Assembly (NCBI GenBank): GCA_965644295.1
Contig: CBFFRP010000069.1
Location: forward strand, 287,240 to 351,239
DNA from: Paraphysomonas bandaiensis
Taxonomy: Eukaryota; Chrysophyceae
Length of the DNA: 64,000 nt
Direction: 5' to 3'
Part shown: piece after piece, positions 32,608 to 45,058 of the stretch
Numbering within the stretch: the first letter of the stretch is position 1
How the letters are laid out: each line of letters begins with the position of its first letter
Position numbers and translations under genes: made by a program
Notes under the pieces: generated by a model
What the model was told of the DNA's origin: nothing
Databases searched by the model: none
What the model saw: the letters and a program-made list of their open reading frames with translations, nothing else

Positions 32608-35600
32608 TCAATTTGCACCTCTGCCATGGGGTACCTGATTTACGCTAAGATCTACACTTAAGGCACAAGAATCATCGAAAACAAACCAGTTTTCAGAATA
32701 CGTGGCATGTATTCTTTGTGTATTCTCCACTCCCAAACTGCTTTCTATTTTCCTCTCGAAAGCAAGAGTTACATCGGTCGCATTGGAGCTCACGAGCAAG
32801 TTGTTTGCAATTGCAGTCATATCAACATCCACCACGTTGAAACACTTCGGGCCAAATTTTCTACCTGAAAGAATTTGGGGAGGAAAATGCGGCAGCGTAC
32901 ACTTCAAATAGTAGCTACCATCACATTGGTGTCTCCGACGGAGTATTATATGCCCATTGGTTTGACTGTGATTGCATGGATTAAAACATTGAGAGTGTTC
33001 TAACGGAGGAAGATCCGAATTGAGAGAATCAGAAATCCCTCCACAAATTGACTCCAAAGAAGCATTGTCAAACGCACGAAGAACCCCAGATATCACATTG
33101 GATTTTTCCTCCCTCGAGTGCCGAAGCATGCCCCACAAGGAATAGGAGTAAGGGATGCTAGTGCAGGACTTGCCCACAAGAGCATCATGGAATTTCAAAG
33201 TCACCTCGTGGTAAGCGTCGGGGGAATATGATACCATTAATCTATTACCAGTCCAACGAACCTTACATTTTGATGGGCTATCTTGCTCATCACTCAAGGA
33301 AATCGAACCAAACTTGCTTCGTTTCCAATAAGACTCTTCTATACTACCCACCTGGGCGGAACGCTTCCGATTCTCCTCCGTGGCTCGCAGTAAAGAATCA
33401 AAAAACAATCGTCTGTATTCCGTATTGATGGAGCGCTTTACCGCTTTGCTAGTTACTTTGGGGGATGACATCTCAGATAACCCTTTCGTCGGAAGAACCA
33501 CTGGATCAGATGGCGGCGTTGGAAGCACATCGGTTGGCTTCGAAGTGTCGGTAGACATAATGCCAGGATGAGATGGTAAAGGATTCACTTGCGTTAAGGA
33601 CGATATAACACTCTCTGGCTGCTGTAAATTTTGATCTCTATCGAGCTTACTCAATATCGGTGCTATCAGGCTCGTGGTAGATTCACTACTATCTGGATAT
33701 GCTGAGGCGGATTTCGGACCCAAAAGTCGCATGGAAGATGAAGCTTGCGTTGGTAGAACTACAGGATTGGACTGGGTTATCACATGACCTATGTCAGGTT
33801 TAAACGCAGCATCTCCCGGACAATTCGAATTCGACGCTATAGTTTCCCCATGACAATCTTCGCTTGGGGCTGTAGAGAGCAGATGAGGACTTTGCCGAAT
33901 CGCTGTATCTGTAATGCTTTTCTGTGAAGTATCACTCGGAGATAACTTAGAGGGGTCTGTCACTACACTTTCTTTCGTAGGAGAAGACACTGCTGGTACA
34001 GTGGACGACACGTTGTCTACATCAGCAGATCCCGAGCAGCTAGTAACGTCAACACCACCTCGCAACGATACAGGAGGCGTTGTTGATTCGAGTTGATTGT
34101 CAATAGTATGTACCAAATCACTGATCACATTGCTCACGGAATCTGGGGCTTGTTGTAGCGCATCAGTGTCTCTCTCGGAGATTTCTTCCAGCGTACCGCA
34201 ACGTGGAACCAATAGACGAACTACCTGAAGGCCTGTGCATGTGCGGTATCGCATCACCATAATGTCTTTGTAAAATGTATTTGTGCTTGTCGAATGAACT
34301 ACACTATTTTCCGATGTATCACCTGAACAAACATCAGTACATACGTTCTCAACGTGCTCATCATCGAATTCTACTTCGACTCGCCATACCCCTATCCCGC
34401 TCACGCAGGAAAGATTTGATGAGGACGAACACAAGCCGAGGAGATCAGATATGCATATCGAGCGATCTCCGTGCGCCTTGACAACAAGCTTTTTATTCTG
34501 TTCTGGAGAAGAATGAGACACTTTTATTGGAGACACCGAAGTATCTCGGTTCATCAGCATCGGTTCAAGGGCGGGAGTCGTACCACAAGGATCCCTTCGC
34601 TGCCTTTTCGCTACCTGAGTCTCATTAGTCTCATCACATGTATCACTATAGGGGTATGTAGCATCTCTGCCTCGTTTCACTCCGCCTGATGGGTCCTTAT
34701 CATCTTCCAATGCCTTACTATCTCCGCAAAGGTCACTAAAAGAGGCTTCACTTTCATCAGATTTCTGTCCAACCGAAGAAACCATAGTCTTCACAGAAGG
34801 ACTCGGTAATGCAAAACCTGGTGCTGCATCAGCGAATATCTCTTGATCACTATGCGCAATTCCGCCACCCAAGTGGGTATTATCTATACTATATTTGCTA
34901 CTGAAGTATGGCAAGTTAGGCTTCGCTAATGGCTCTACAGACTTCAATGTGAAGCTCACTTTCCTCTCGGCGGCAACTCTATCTACAGGCTGCTGTGATG
35001 ACATATCTTCCCCTTTAGTGTGAGATCTTTCTGCCGCAACAGATTCAAGGCGATAAACCAACTTCTCCTGTACGGGCACTCTTTCTACATCACTTGCCGG
35101 CGGCTCTTTCTCATCTCTCATTACACTTTCACTGACAGGTCCAACTGCCGAGCACTCCTCTGCCTCAGGAAGAATTTCCCTCGGCGTTTTCACTGTCTTT
35201 GAGTACCCTGTGGTCTGTATCCAGGTTTCCCACGCTTGCTGTCGTACATCCTCGCGTAGCTGGTTTATAGCCGCTTCACTCGTGGCACTGCTAGAGTTAC
35301 CTCGTATCACCTTGTCTTGTCCTTCTTCACTACCTATCGAAGACGTCCGTACAATAGGTACTTCCACCGCTTCTTCCTCATAATAACTAGAACCGCGCTT
35401 CACTTGGGACGGTGCTAAAGCTGGCCCTTCCACGGTGCCAGTTGACTGCTCTCGTTTGATCTGATCATGAGCAAATGCCGGATGAAGGGCTTTTAACCGT
35501 TCGATTTCCTAGGAACAAGTACTGTGTCAGTAGCAAGTGAACGTGGTTTCGCCACATACCTGCTTTGTGAATTCGTCAAATTCCTTTTCTTGCTGGGACA

Positions 35601-38600
35601 TTTTCTCCCGCCTTTTAGCCTACAGAAATTATTAGCTCGCATTTTTTAAGTAATACGATGCATCATGAAGAGACAGAAATCGCTATAGTAGAACAACCTC
35701 TGCCTCTGCGTACTCCTTGGATTTCAAATTAGCGTAAGTTACTCTCTCCGCAACATCCACCGAGAATTCCTCATTGATGAAGTTCTCCAGCTAGATTATA
35801 CAAACAAAACAATCAAAGGATTCATTATTATATGCACAGGAGCGTACCATTTCTTGAAACCTTACTGCACTATCATAGACATCACGAGAAAGAGAATCCT
35901 TTTCTTTGTGCACGCTATTATAGGTTATAGCATTGGAAAATATCAGACGCAAGTCTTTGATGAAGTCCATATATGTAGGATACCTGGAACGCACAGTAAT
36001 AAAACACAGGGAAGTAAGTCTCTAAATTCACTTACTTATTGCGCTCCAACTTTTCACTCACAGTTCTGAAATCCATCGGGCGGCGAACATACACTGAATA
36101 ATCACACAGAGCATCCAAGTCGATAGGTCTATATACAGTACCAGTTATATTACTTCGCATTGAAAGGGAGATACATTCTTACAGTCTAAAATATTCGTAG
36201 CTTTTTTTGAATTTGCTATGTGTGAATTTCTTAAGGAGGGCCCTACATTCCTTCGGATTGTCAATCTCTGCTGTAGCAAGTATTTCCATCCGATCTTTTC
36301 GATACTGGTCCCTTAGAGAAGCTCTAATTAAACCTAACGTTGTGGGATCATGATCATTAATGTCATCCTTTACAGGCAGCATTTCGTGGGCAAGCCACCC
36401 TATATACGTAATCATGTGTCTGCTCCTTGATACTATCATGCGATAGTAACTATCTTCTTCCTCCACATTGGGTTCATTGAATGTGATCGCATTTTGAAAT
36501 ATCAATAGTAGCTGAAGATACACGGGAAGCAGATGAGAACAACGAATTCAAATCAAAGAAATGTCACCTTAGAGTAAAGGTCATCTGGGTCCAACATTCC
36601 ATTCAGACGCTCCTGAAGTAAGCTGAAATCCATAGGTTGTCTACAGTGGGAAAGACAGTCATATTCATAACACGGTTAACTCAGAATCATGGGCCATTAC
36701 TTGATAATTTCAAGATACGCCTCCGTGATATCTGGAAATAATTCTACAACCGGGCGTGTGAAGTCCACTGCAAAGACCTTGCCATTAGCCCTTTTCACAT
36801 CAATAAACTCGTGCTTCAAAATCTTCTTGATCATTTTGTCACCCTCAATTTTCCAAGCACACATTTCAGATGTTGAAATCTGACGGGCTGCTTGTACTGG
36901 CTGCTCAATGGTTTCCTCATCTTCGTCCACAAAAGGTACGTGCCTTTGCTTCCCACCCTTTCCTTTTCCACCTGCACGCTTGCCTTTGCTTATAGGAGCT
37001 GGGGACGGAGGAATAATACTGTCGAACAATTCTCCACTAAAACTCTGGTCTGTGCCACTTACTTCGTCCACATTGAGAAAGTCCACATTATTCGTAGATT
37101 CCACTTTCATTGGAGACTTGAATTTTGTAGACGCCTCACCACTACTTCGGCGCTTCTCGGACTTTTTCTTCTTGTTCTGTGTGGCCTCTATTCGAGGATC
37201 GTAAAACCTTGCACTGATGCTTTCCAAGTCTTCCGGAGATGGGGACATTATGGCCTCCAAAGATTCAGGTGGAAGTATTTCCTGAATTAAAGCTTCGTTA
37301 CCACTGGCCAGCACTTCTTTCGCAACATGCTTTAGTAAATATTTGAAGTTGCACAATGTTAAATCGGCCAAATAGCGGATATCAGCATCTACACAATTAA
37401 AAACAATAGACGATGAGACGCTGCAAGTAAACCACATCCATTTCAATTATTTTCACCTTTGTTATAAGTATATGCGTTGTCGCGAATAAGCTGTATATCA
37501 GATAGCAGTGCACCCATATTGGGGTACCGACCCCTGTTAACCTTTTTCTCAACTGAGGCTAAATCCATTGGGTTGGATATTTTCTACGCGAAGTATAATA
37601 TCATACACCTATGTGCAAAATATACGATTAATATTACCGTTGGGTAGTCCGGGTAAGCAACAGGATCTACAGCCTTATTAAACAAATAACATGTCTGAAC
37701 TCCCCTACTCCCGTCTTTGTTTATAATATAGTTTTCTTTCAGTTCTGATAGACACCAAAGATAGCGCTCTCGTATAGGAATAGCCTTAGGTTTTATTGAT
37801 GGGGGCAAAGCGGTGGGTGGAGGAGGATTATTTTCCTCAGCGGGGTGGTGTGTGGAATCTCTCTGGCGTTTCGTAGAAACCTTAGACGAGTTCACAGGGA
37901 CATGTATAGAAAAAGGAGTTGCTGCTTTATTCCGATCAGTCAGACATCTATCCAGTGCAGACACAAACGTATGATATAACTCCCACGCCATCTGAGTTAA
38001 AATATCCTACACCACAACATTTTTCAGGCGCTACATGATAATGGTGGCTAAGTCTTACCTCTTCACGTGATTTCTCTACTGGTACTTTATTGACAGCAGA
38101 ATAAAACGCTGCACAGTTCTTGGCAACCTGTTCACAGTCCGCAGCTATTTCCTGAGTAGACTTGTACTTCGCTTCTACAAGGTTGGATATAATGGTACCG
38201 TAGTCCATAGGCTTCTTCACAATACTATTATATCTATCACATACACAACGTCAGATACGTAGATGACGACTAGGTGAAAGTAATACCTTTCCATATACTT
38301 CTCGTCGGTTTGATAGAACACTGCAACTGGGTCGATAAAATGAAAAACTTTTGGAGCTCCGGAATCGCTATCCACGGACTATATAAATGTAATCATCACA
38401 ATAACTTCAAGATATAAAACAAGTACCTCTATAACTTCATCTAAAGCTTGGAGACATTCTACGAGTTCGGGTAATGGCTACCAAAATGTAAGACTCGTGT
38501 ATAATATTGCCGTACATCACATATTTTCATGTACATGCTGAGTATCATACCTGAGATACACGCAATCCAAAAGCAGTAAATAATTCTTCCTCGAACTTCA

Positions 38601-39319
38601 ATAACGCAGCTTTAGCATCTTTCCTGGCGAGAATGGGTTGTTTGTTTCCGTGACGATAATTGATAACATTGTAATAGTAGCGAAGACAGTTACCGAATAC
38701 CCTCCTCACAGATGTGGCGAACTCATCCAAGGATTTGAAGATATTATTACGCAGTTTATCTCGGATTGTAGGGAAATCAATCGGATTCGGTATACGCTTC
38801 CCATAGCGCTCCAATTTTGTGTTTACTTTACTTGCAAAACGCTTTCCAAACGGAAGATTGGTCAGAGTGTTAATTATGGCCAGACATCTATCCGTATTTA
38901 TTCCAGCGGGTGAGGACTCCAGTTTTTTAAGTAATTTATTAATCTCAGTCTTGAACAACTACAAGTAAATTAGACAAGATAAGTTTACATTACATTGATG
39001 AAAAGACCTTAAGAAGTGTAGTTGCTGCATCATATACATTGCGATATTTATTTTTATTGTATTTTATCGCATTCTCAAAACATAAAACAACATCAGCTTG
39101 AAATTTTGCAATACTAGAATATTTATCACTTTCTAATTTTTGTTTAATTGTTGCTAAATCACGTGGATTCTTAATGATTGATTTATATGCTAACCATTCT
39201 TGTTTATCAAGTACATGTTCAACAGGACATAAAAAATATTGTACATGACTTGTTTCAGACATTAAACGATTCAATATACCAATACAGAGATCTTTATGAG
39301 TGGAAGACATAGTTGCCAT
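32608..39319 (-). CDS. Polybromo-like protein with six bromodomains, about 15 exons
   Basis: I trace about 15 exons with 45-80-nt GT-AG introns from the ATG at 39319 to the stop at 32608, roughly 1,990 residues. Bromodomain cores recur: NPRDLATIKQKL (exon 1), PNPIDFPTIRDKL (exon 2), KKPMDYGTIISNL (exon 5), SNPMDLASVEKKV (exon 7), QPMDFSLLQERL (exon 9) and RRPMDFRTVSEKL (exon 11). The acetyl-lysine-binding Asn is seen in domains 1, 4, 5 and 6 (NAIKYN, NAYTYN, NAITFN, NAITYN), but domains 2 and 3 lack it. A charged coiled coil follows (KRREKMSQQEKEFDEF), then a ~900-residue Ser-rich tail in the last exon (32608-35508). Six bromodomains is the count in animal polybromo of PBAF-type SWI/SNF remodellers; no BAH or HMG domain is seen. 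A chromatin role is inferred. Confidence 0.82.
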
Positions 39320-39497
39320 GATGGAATCTAACCCCTTAAATGAATGGGTTAATATATTAATAGAATTTATTCATTGTTTTATATGATTCTACATGTATTG
39401 AATCGATAGAGAATGAACAAGTTATGGAATGATGATATGAGGGAGGTCTATGTGTATATATATGTATGTGTGTAGATAGCATGTGTGTGTAGAATAT
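39320..39497. other. Upstream region of the polybromo-like gene
   Basis: AT-rich, with TGTATGTG simple repeats; presumably contains the promoter. Confidence 0.4.
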
Positions 39498-39668
39498 ATA
39501 TGTATGTATGTACGGCTCTACTATATTGCAGTATGTACTGCTCTATATGTACTGCAGCATATGTATGGAATATATATGTACGGCTCTACCATATTGCAGT
39601 ATGTACTGCTCTATATGTACTGCAGCATATGTATGGAATATATATGTACGGCTCTACCATATTGGAGT
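39498..39668 (+). repeat. 68-bp tandem repeat, 2.5 copies
   Basis: The motif TACGGCTCTA recurs at 39511, 39579 and 39647, exactly 68 bp apart, with the intervening sequence nearly identical. Frames across it are low-complexity artefacts. Confidence 0.85.
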
Positions 39669-39989
39669 GTAAGCACTACATACATATGTACAGCAGTACA
39701 GTATATAGACATATACAATATAAAACTCTCGTACTTCGTATATGATACAGTGCTGTACATGTATACTGGTATAGCAGTACATGTAATTGTATGTACAAAG
39801 CAAAGAATAAAGAAAAAACACTGAATTTTTTTCTCTGTGGGGGGTTGGAAGTCTCTGGGAATAGAGTGGGCAAAGGTACTCGGTCGTAAAGTTACGGATG
39901 CTACAGATCAATAAACGGACGAAATACCCCCGTTGCCTTTTCGTACAGTCTACACAACAGCTAGCTAGTCAAAAATTGCAGTTAGGGGC

Positions 39990-40915
39990 GACTTATACGG
40001 AGCTCGTTATACCAATTCGGCCACCACGGAATGGAAGTTGGCGGCCTCCTTCCTGCCCAATTTCTGCTCTGCGCCCTGTGAGAACAATGATGATGTTGCT
40101 GGAGATGCTGCTCTGCCTGTGACCGCTGCCTCCTCCAGCACCCGGTAGGCCCTCATTGACACCACTGCCTTGTCATCTATTATGCTCACATGCATACCTA
40201 AATACGACATGTCTCCGTCACAGTATTTTATCTCACCATATTGTTTCTTTAGTTGTTTCACCAACCACTCGATGTCACCCTTGTCTTGCGATAGCACCAG
40301 CAGATCATCCACATGTAGTGTTGTAGTTGAGAACACACTGATCCACCGGGTTGGCCACGAAACCAATGCTTTCCAGGTACGCTCTTATCGTGTTGTACCA
40401 TAGCTTTGCACTCTGTACATATCCATATAACGCTTTGTCTAGGCGCACCAATATTCTGCCTCTCTCATCAACATACGGCTGAATCGTAGGGTCGAGTTTT
40501 CTCAGTATTGTGGTCAACATCGGCTCCAATTCTATTATCACTTCTTCGCCAGTCATCTCTGCGTTAAGGTAGGCACCTCCTATGTCCACTGTTGATACAT
40601 GTCTCCCCTCTCTCGCCGCTATAGCTAGGCATACAAACACTGACTGTATGTCCACAGTGGGAGTTGACGTGTCTGGGTACAGTTTCCTGTCCTGTTGCGC
40701 CCCGTTCGCAACCAACCTCGCCTTGATTTTCTCGAATCTCCCTAGTATTTGGTCTTCAGGAACATCAGCGATCGAATTGTTCGTTTGAGCTGAGTCTTTG
40801 ACAGGTCACTCCGGTGGACTGGAACTACGACCTTTTTGTCATGTAGCAGCTGCTTCAGCTCCCGTGCTATCGTCAGGGACGCCTCTTTGCCATGTTCCTT
40901 TAAACCTTACAAAGT
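39990..40915 (-). pseudogene. copia reverse transcriptase fragment, frameshifted
   Basis: Minus-strand translation gives an RT N-terminal region (ARELKQLLHDKKVVVPV), then STVDIGGAYLNAEM, RLDKALYGYVQSAKLWYN and, after a frameshift near 40310-40330, HVDDLLVLS, which is the YVDD catalytic box with Tyr changed to His. DMSYLGMHVSI follows. Gag, protease, integrase and RNase H are absent. It is a different copia lineage from the elements at 4251 and 59395. The sequence upstream turns back on itself as an inverted copy. Confidence 0.85.
40677..40825 (-). repeat. Left arm of a perfect 149-bp inverted repeat
   Basis: It starts at GTACAGTTTCCTGTCC and ends at GGTGGACTGGAAC. The reverse complement lies at 40916-41064 with no mismatch that I can find, separated by a 90-bp spacer. 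It lies within the copia RT fragment. Confidence 0.9.
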
Positions 40916-41064
40916 GTTCCAGTCCACCGGAGTGACCTGTCAAAGACTCAGCTCAAACGAACAATTCGATCGCTGATGTTCCTGAAGACCAAATACTAGG
41001 GAGATTCGAGAAAATCAAGGCGAGGTTGGTTGCGAACGGGGCGCAACAGGACAGGAAACTGTAC
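40916..41064 (+). repeat. Right arm of the 149-bp inverted repeat
   Basis: Reverse complement of 40677-40825, so the RT N-terminal coding segment is present in both orientations. A transcript through both arms would form a long hairpin. Confidence 0.9.
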
Positions 41065-42968
41065 CTGGCGATAGAAAATTATGCTTCTATCCTACAGCCG
41101 TACACAAAACACTGCATAAAATATAACACCATACACCTCTATGTGCCCTATGCATATCTTATACAGTCACTTCAAGTACTAAACTGAAAAGAACATCCTC
41201 TCACTCCTCTTCGGTGGGAACTTCCTCAAACTTTACACATTTTCACAGTAGATTATGCTTTATTTCCCAATATTATGGAAAAGCCTGATTTTTAAGTTCT
41301 GAAAAGTTGTTTTTTCGGAAAACTAATGCTAGATTGTGCTGTCTATAAAATATGAGCGATGTGTATACGTAAGCAATAGATACACACATGCAAATATATC
41401 GCAGTGCATATAGATAACTGTATAAGTAACAGACAATTCTATTTCTTCATTAGCATTACATTGAGTGATTGATAGCAAGAATAGTGCTAGCGGCGTCGCA
41501 CTTATAGTTCTAGTAGTGCTACATAGTAGAATACAGTAACAAGAGTGTTTATAATATTTACTTCAGATATACTACTCCCATATTTAAGTTTACTGCTAAT
41601 ATAATGAGGAACCCACTGAGGAATAGATAGACACTGGTGCAGTTGCTGTGTCTTCCGTTATTGCTGGCAAACGTACTATGGATATATATGTTTTATAATA
41701 ATGGCACCGTTAATTCTAATATTTATATCTGTAACTGATATAAAAAGTATTAAATGTTTGCGAAAACATTATTTCTTCACACCTTATTCAATACGTATAA
41801 TAGTGTATCTGGATTTAAATTTCAACTGAATTTAAATTTCATCAGGTTTTGACCATTCCACTAGGTTTGGTTATCACCACATACATCGACTTTTAGATAT
41901 CCTCTGAATACTATATCTATCATTTATTTATAATTTGTAAAATCATGGGTTACAAAATATTAGAGGGGTATATGGTGGTGGCCCAAAAAACTTATGCGAG
42001 GCCACAGTCCGGTATAACTGTTGTGCTAATGCTCAACACACCCCTGTTGGGGTGGGGTTTGCGGTCCGGAGAATATGTGTTACATGAATCAAAGGTCAAA
42101 GTGTAAGGAGTTTATAATGGCGTATAAGTAAAATATGGTAATGACATTAAATTGCTCCTCACTTGGAGCTTGGAACCACGTCGAATATCAATACCCACAA
42201 AGCTTCTTTGAGGGCTGGAGATGTGTGGTCCAGAAACACTGCCACATAATATGTATGCCAGGTTATCTTGGGCAGGGAGTTGGAAAACGCACTAAATAAT
42301 ATATAGTAAAAGTGTGCTAGTTGGAGATTGAAGGCATAGAGCCGCTCACCTAGGATTGTTAAATTTTGACAAGATTATGGATTACAACGACCTGATACAA
42401 CTCTCAAAGATTGTATAATAAATTGTATAATTATAACAATATCACTTATGACCATTTTATAAACGATCGACTTGTCTGACCATACATATTCTCATATTCT
42501 CCATCCTCCAGATGTTGAACAGACACAACTTTCAGTTATGATAACATTTCCATATGCAATGAATCTTAAACGGTTACCATGTCTTTCAGCTTTACTCAAT
42601 ATTCTTCTAACTGTAATATGCACTACAATACGTTACACCGTTCACTCCTAACGACTACTATTGTGCAATTCTCAAGAACAGGGATCCAGAGACCAATAAA
42701 ACCAATTTGTCTGTGCTAACAGTACTCTAAGAGGTTAGGAGGCGTTCTAAGAAAATGCGCCAAAGTTGTGGTAATACTCAAGTGAGCACATACATATACA
42801 TCAAGGCATTGCATAACCAGCATGGTCTGGGGTTTGTTATGATAGGCAGTAACGAAGTATTGGTGGGTGTTAACACGGATTCGATCTATAAAGTGAACTT
42901 ATAAAAGCATGCACCTAAAGGGGTATACTTACTTCAAAATAGCAAGACAAGAATAATACATATAAAAC
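41065..42968. other. Gene-free AT-rich region
   Basis: No open frame or repeat of note in about 1.9 kb. At 41995-42080 a GC-richer patch has a small CACCCC/GGGGTG hairpin and paired GTCCGG motifs, which might mark a structured RNA; I cannot assign one. Confidence 0.4.
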
Positions 42969-44351
42969 CTACGCAGTCGTTGCTATTCGAATTAGTCGAC
43001 TGAAATAGATAAGAGGTAAACACCAGTACATTCGACCAAAAGTGCCTTCCCGACATGTAAATATATCACATGCGCTCCCACCATCAGAGAAGAAAACATA
43101 CAACAGTATGGTAACAGAAACAAACAATATGGCAACAGCAAAATATATCACTTGAAACACAAACACCACAACCCCAAAAAACGCAATATAAGAAGCAGTC
43201 ATGGGGAAAAGTATGTGGTCAATGCTGGCCTCTGTGATACTCAACTCACTGTCGTCGGCATTGTTAGACCCGCAAATCAGCACAGCAGGTAAAGTAAGAA
43301 GTGTCAGTGGAAAACATATTATAGTACACAGTGTTGCAGGTAGAAGAAGTAATATTCCCAAAAGTCCTGTAAGTAACAGCAGTATATACCACGGGACACG
43401 AATCAAGCAATTGCCTAAGCCAGATCGCACACACGGAAACAGCACCCACAATGCAATTTCTTCGTCTGTTGTTCCATTACCAAATTGCTGTCCAGGGCAA
43501 CCAGTGATGTTTCCGGGATCGTAGTGTTCCCCTGCTGCATCCTCTGACTGCAGCGAACGCCCACAGAGCCAACACCAATGGGCTCCACACTGCTTACAAG
43601 TCATGTGATTACATCCACCACTTTTCTCTGTGTTCACACCACATAACGGACACCTTCGAGAGACGCGCCGTATGAGGGCACGACTCTGAGCCTCGGCTTT
43701 TTGCTCAGCTGCGGTGTAGTCCTCACATCTCATAGCAGGATGAGCATTCGAGTGATAGAAACAAAACGACTTGTCGCACTTTTCACAAACAATTTCTGAA
43801 GACGGTGGGTTGCCGACACATGCATTATTGCAATAGGGACACTCACGAATATTAGAATTGCTCTTCATAAACTGAAAACGCTTAAATTTGTGATACACCT
43901 CTAATGGAACCAGGGCCATAACGTCTTGTTCATTTATGTGTCCATGACATTCAGATGCTAATGGACATGCAAATTCAATCGCTCCTTCCATAATATTTAT
44001 ATTTAAATATTCTCTTAAACTTTGTTTACAAAACATATGCTTGTTATTGCAGTTTGATAAGGGGAAATAATCTAATATGGAGTGATTTTCATGACAGATT
44101 TGACAGTAAAATACTCTGATAGGAGATACGAAACGAATTGATGATCTTAAAACTCTAAAAGGTAATAAAAAACTTAATCTTTTTGATAATGATTCATAAG
44201 AGTTTATAGGATTATGATGATGATTAGGGATATGTGCACTAGCTGGACGGTTATGTGTGATTGCTAGAGGTGTTTTGAGTGTAGGAGTACTCAAACTACG
44301 CATATTACGTCCTCTATCATCATTAAGAGGATTAGAAATCTCGTCTTGCAT
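42969..44351 (-). CDS. RBR-type E3 ubiquitin ligase with C-terminal membrane segments
   Basis: An intron-free frame of 460 residues. RING1 begins at Cys83 (FYCQICHENHS) and runs to about 135. The in-between-RING domain (about 150-210) has RECPYCNNACVG and CEKCDKSFCFYH. RING2 begins with CPLCGVN at residue 234 and contains EKSGGCNHMTC, where Cys247 aligns with the catalytic cysteine that accepts ubiquitin in RBR ligases such as parkin. CKQCGAHWCWLCG completes the finger. Two hydrophobic regions, about 320-360 and 388-421, suggest a membrane anchor. RBR plus transmembrane segments resembles RNF19/RNF144-type ligases. The N-terminal 80 residues are basic and Ser/Pro-rich. The TACA microsatellite starts about 50 bp upstream of the ATG. 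Confidence 0.9.
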   Translation of the reverse strand: MQDEISNPLNDDRGRNMRSLSTPTLKTPLAITHNRPASAHIPNHHHNPINSYESLSKRLSFLLPFRVLRSSIRFVSPIRVFYCQICHENHSILDYFPLSNCNNKHMFCKQSLREYLNINIMEGAIEFACPLASECHGHINEQDVMALVPLEVYHKFKRFQFMKSNSNIRECPYCNNACVGNPPSSEIVCEKCDKSFCFYHSNAHPAMRCEDYTAAEQKAEAQSRALIRRVSRRCPLCGVNTEKSGGCNHMTCKQCGAHWCWLCGRSLQSEDAAGEHYDPGNITGCPGQQFGNGTTDEEIALWVLFPCVRSGLGNCLIRVPWYILLLLTGLLGILLLLPATLCTIICFPLTLLTLPAVLICGSNNADDSELSITEASIDHILFPMTASYIAFFGVVVFVFQVIYFAVAILFVSVTILLYVFFSDGGSACDIFTCREGTFGRMYWCLPLIYFSRLIRIATTA

Positions 44352-44403
44352 TATAATGAGTGAGAGAGTGGATTAATGAAAGAAGAAGGCGCCTCGCATC
44401 ATA

Positions 44404-45058
44404 TCATAATAAGATCTTACCTACATACATACGTACATACATACATACATACATACATACATACCTACATACATACATACATACATACATGCATACATAC
44501 ATACATACATACATACATACATACATACATACATACATACATACATACATACATACATACATACATACATACATACATACATACATACATACATACATAC
44601 ATACATACATACATACATACATACATACATACATACATACATACATACATACATACATACATACATACATACATACATACATACATACATACATACATAC
44701 ATACATACATACATACAGACATACATACACATACAAACATACATACATACATACATACATACATACATACATACATACATACATACATACATACATACAT
44801 ACATACATACATACATACATACATACATACATACATACATACATACATACATACATACATACATACATACATACATACATACATACATACATACATACAT
44901 ACATACATACATACATACATACATACATACATACATACATACATACATACATACATACATACATACATACATACATACATACATACATACATACATACAT
45001 ACATACATACATACATACATACATACATACATACATACATACATACATACATACATAC
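44404..45058. repeat. TACA tetranucleotide microsatellite, about 640 bp
   Basis: About 160 near-perfect TACA units from 44420, with isolated substitutions (for example at 44428-44432, 44464, 44491 and 44717-44735). Frames through it encode only HTYI/MYVC repeats and are not genes. An LTR begins directly at its right edge. Confidence 0.97.

Noticed and set aside
41995-42085. Possible structured non-coding RNA gene
   Set aside because: Only a short CACCCC/GGGGTG stem and paired GTCCGG motifs are visible; no tRNA, snRNA or other known signature could be confirmed.
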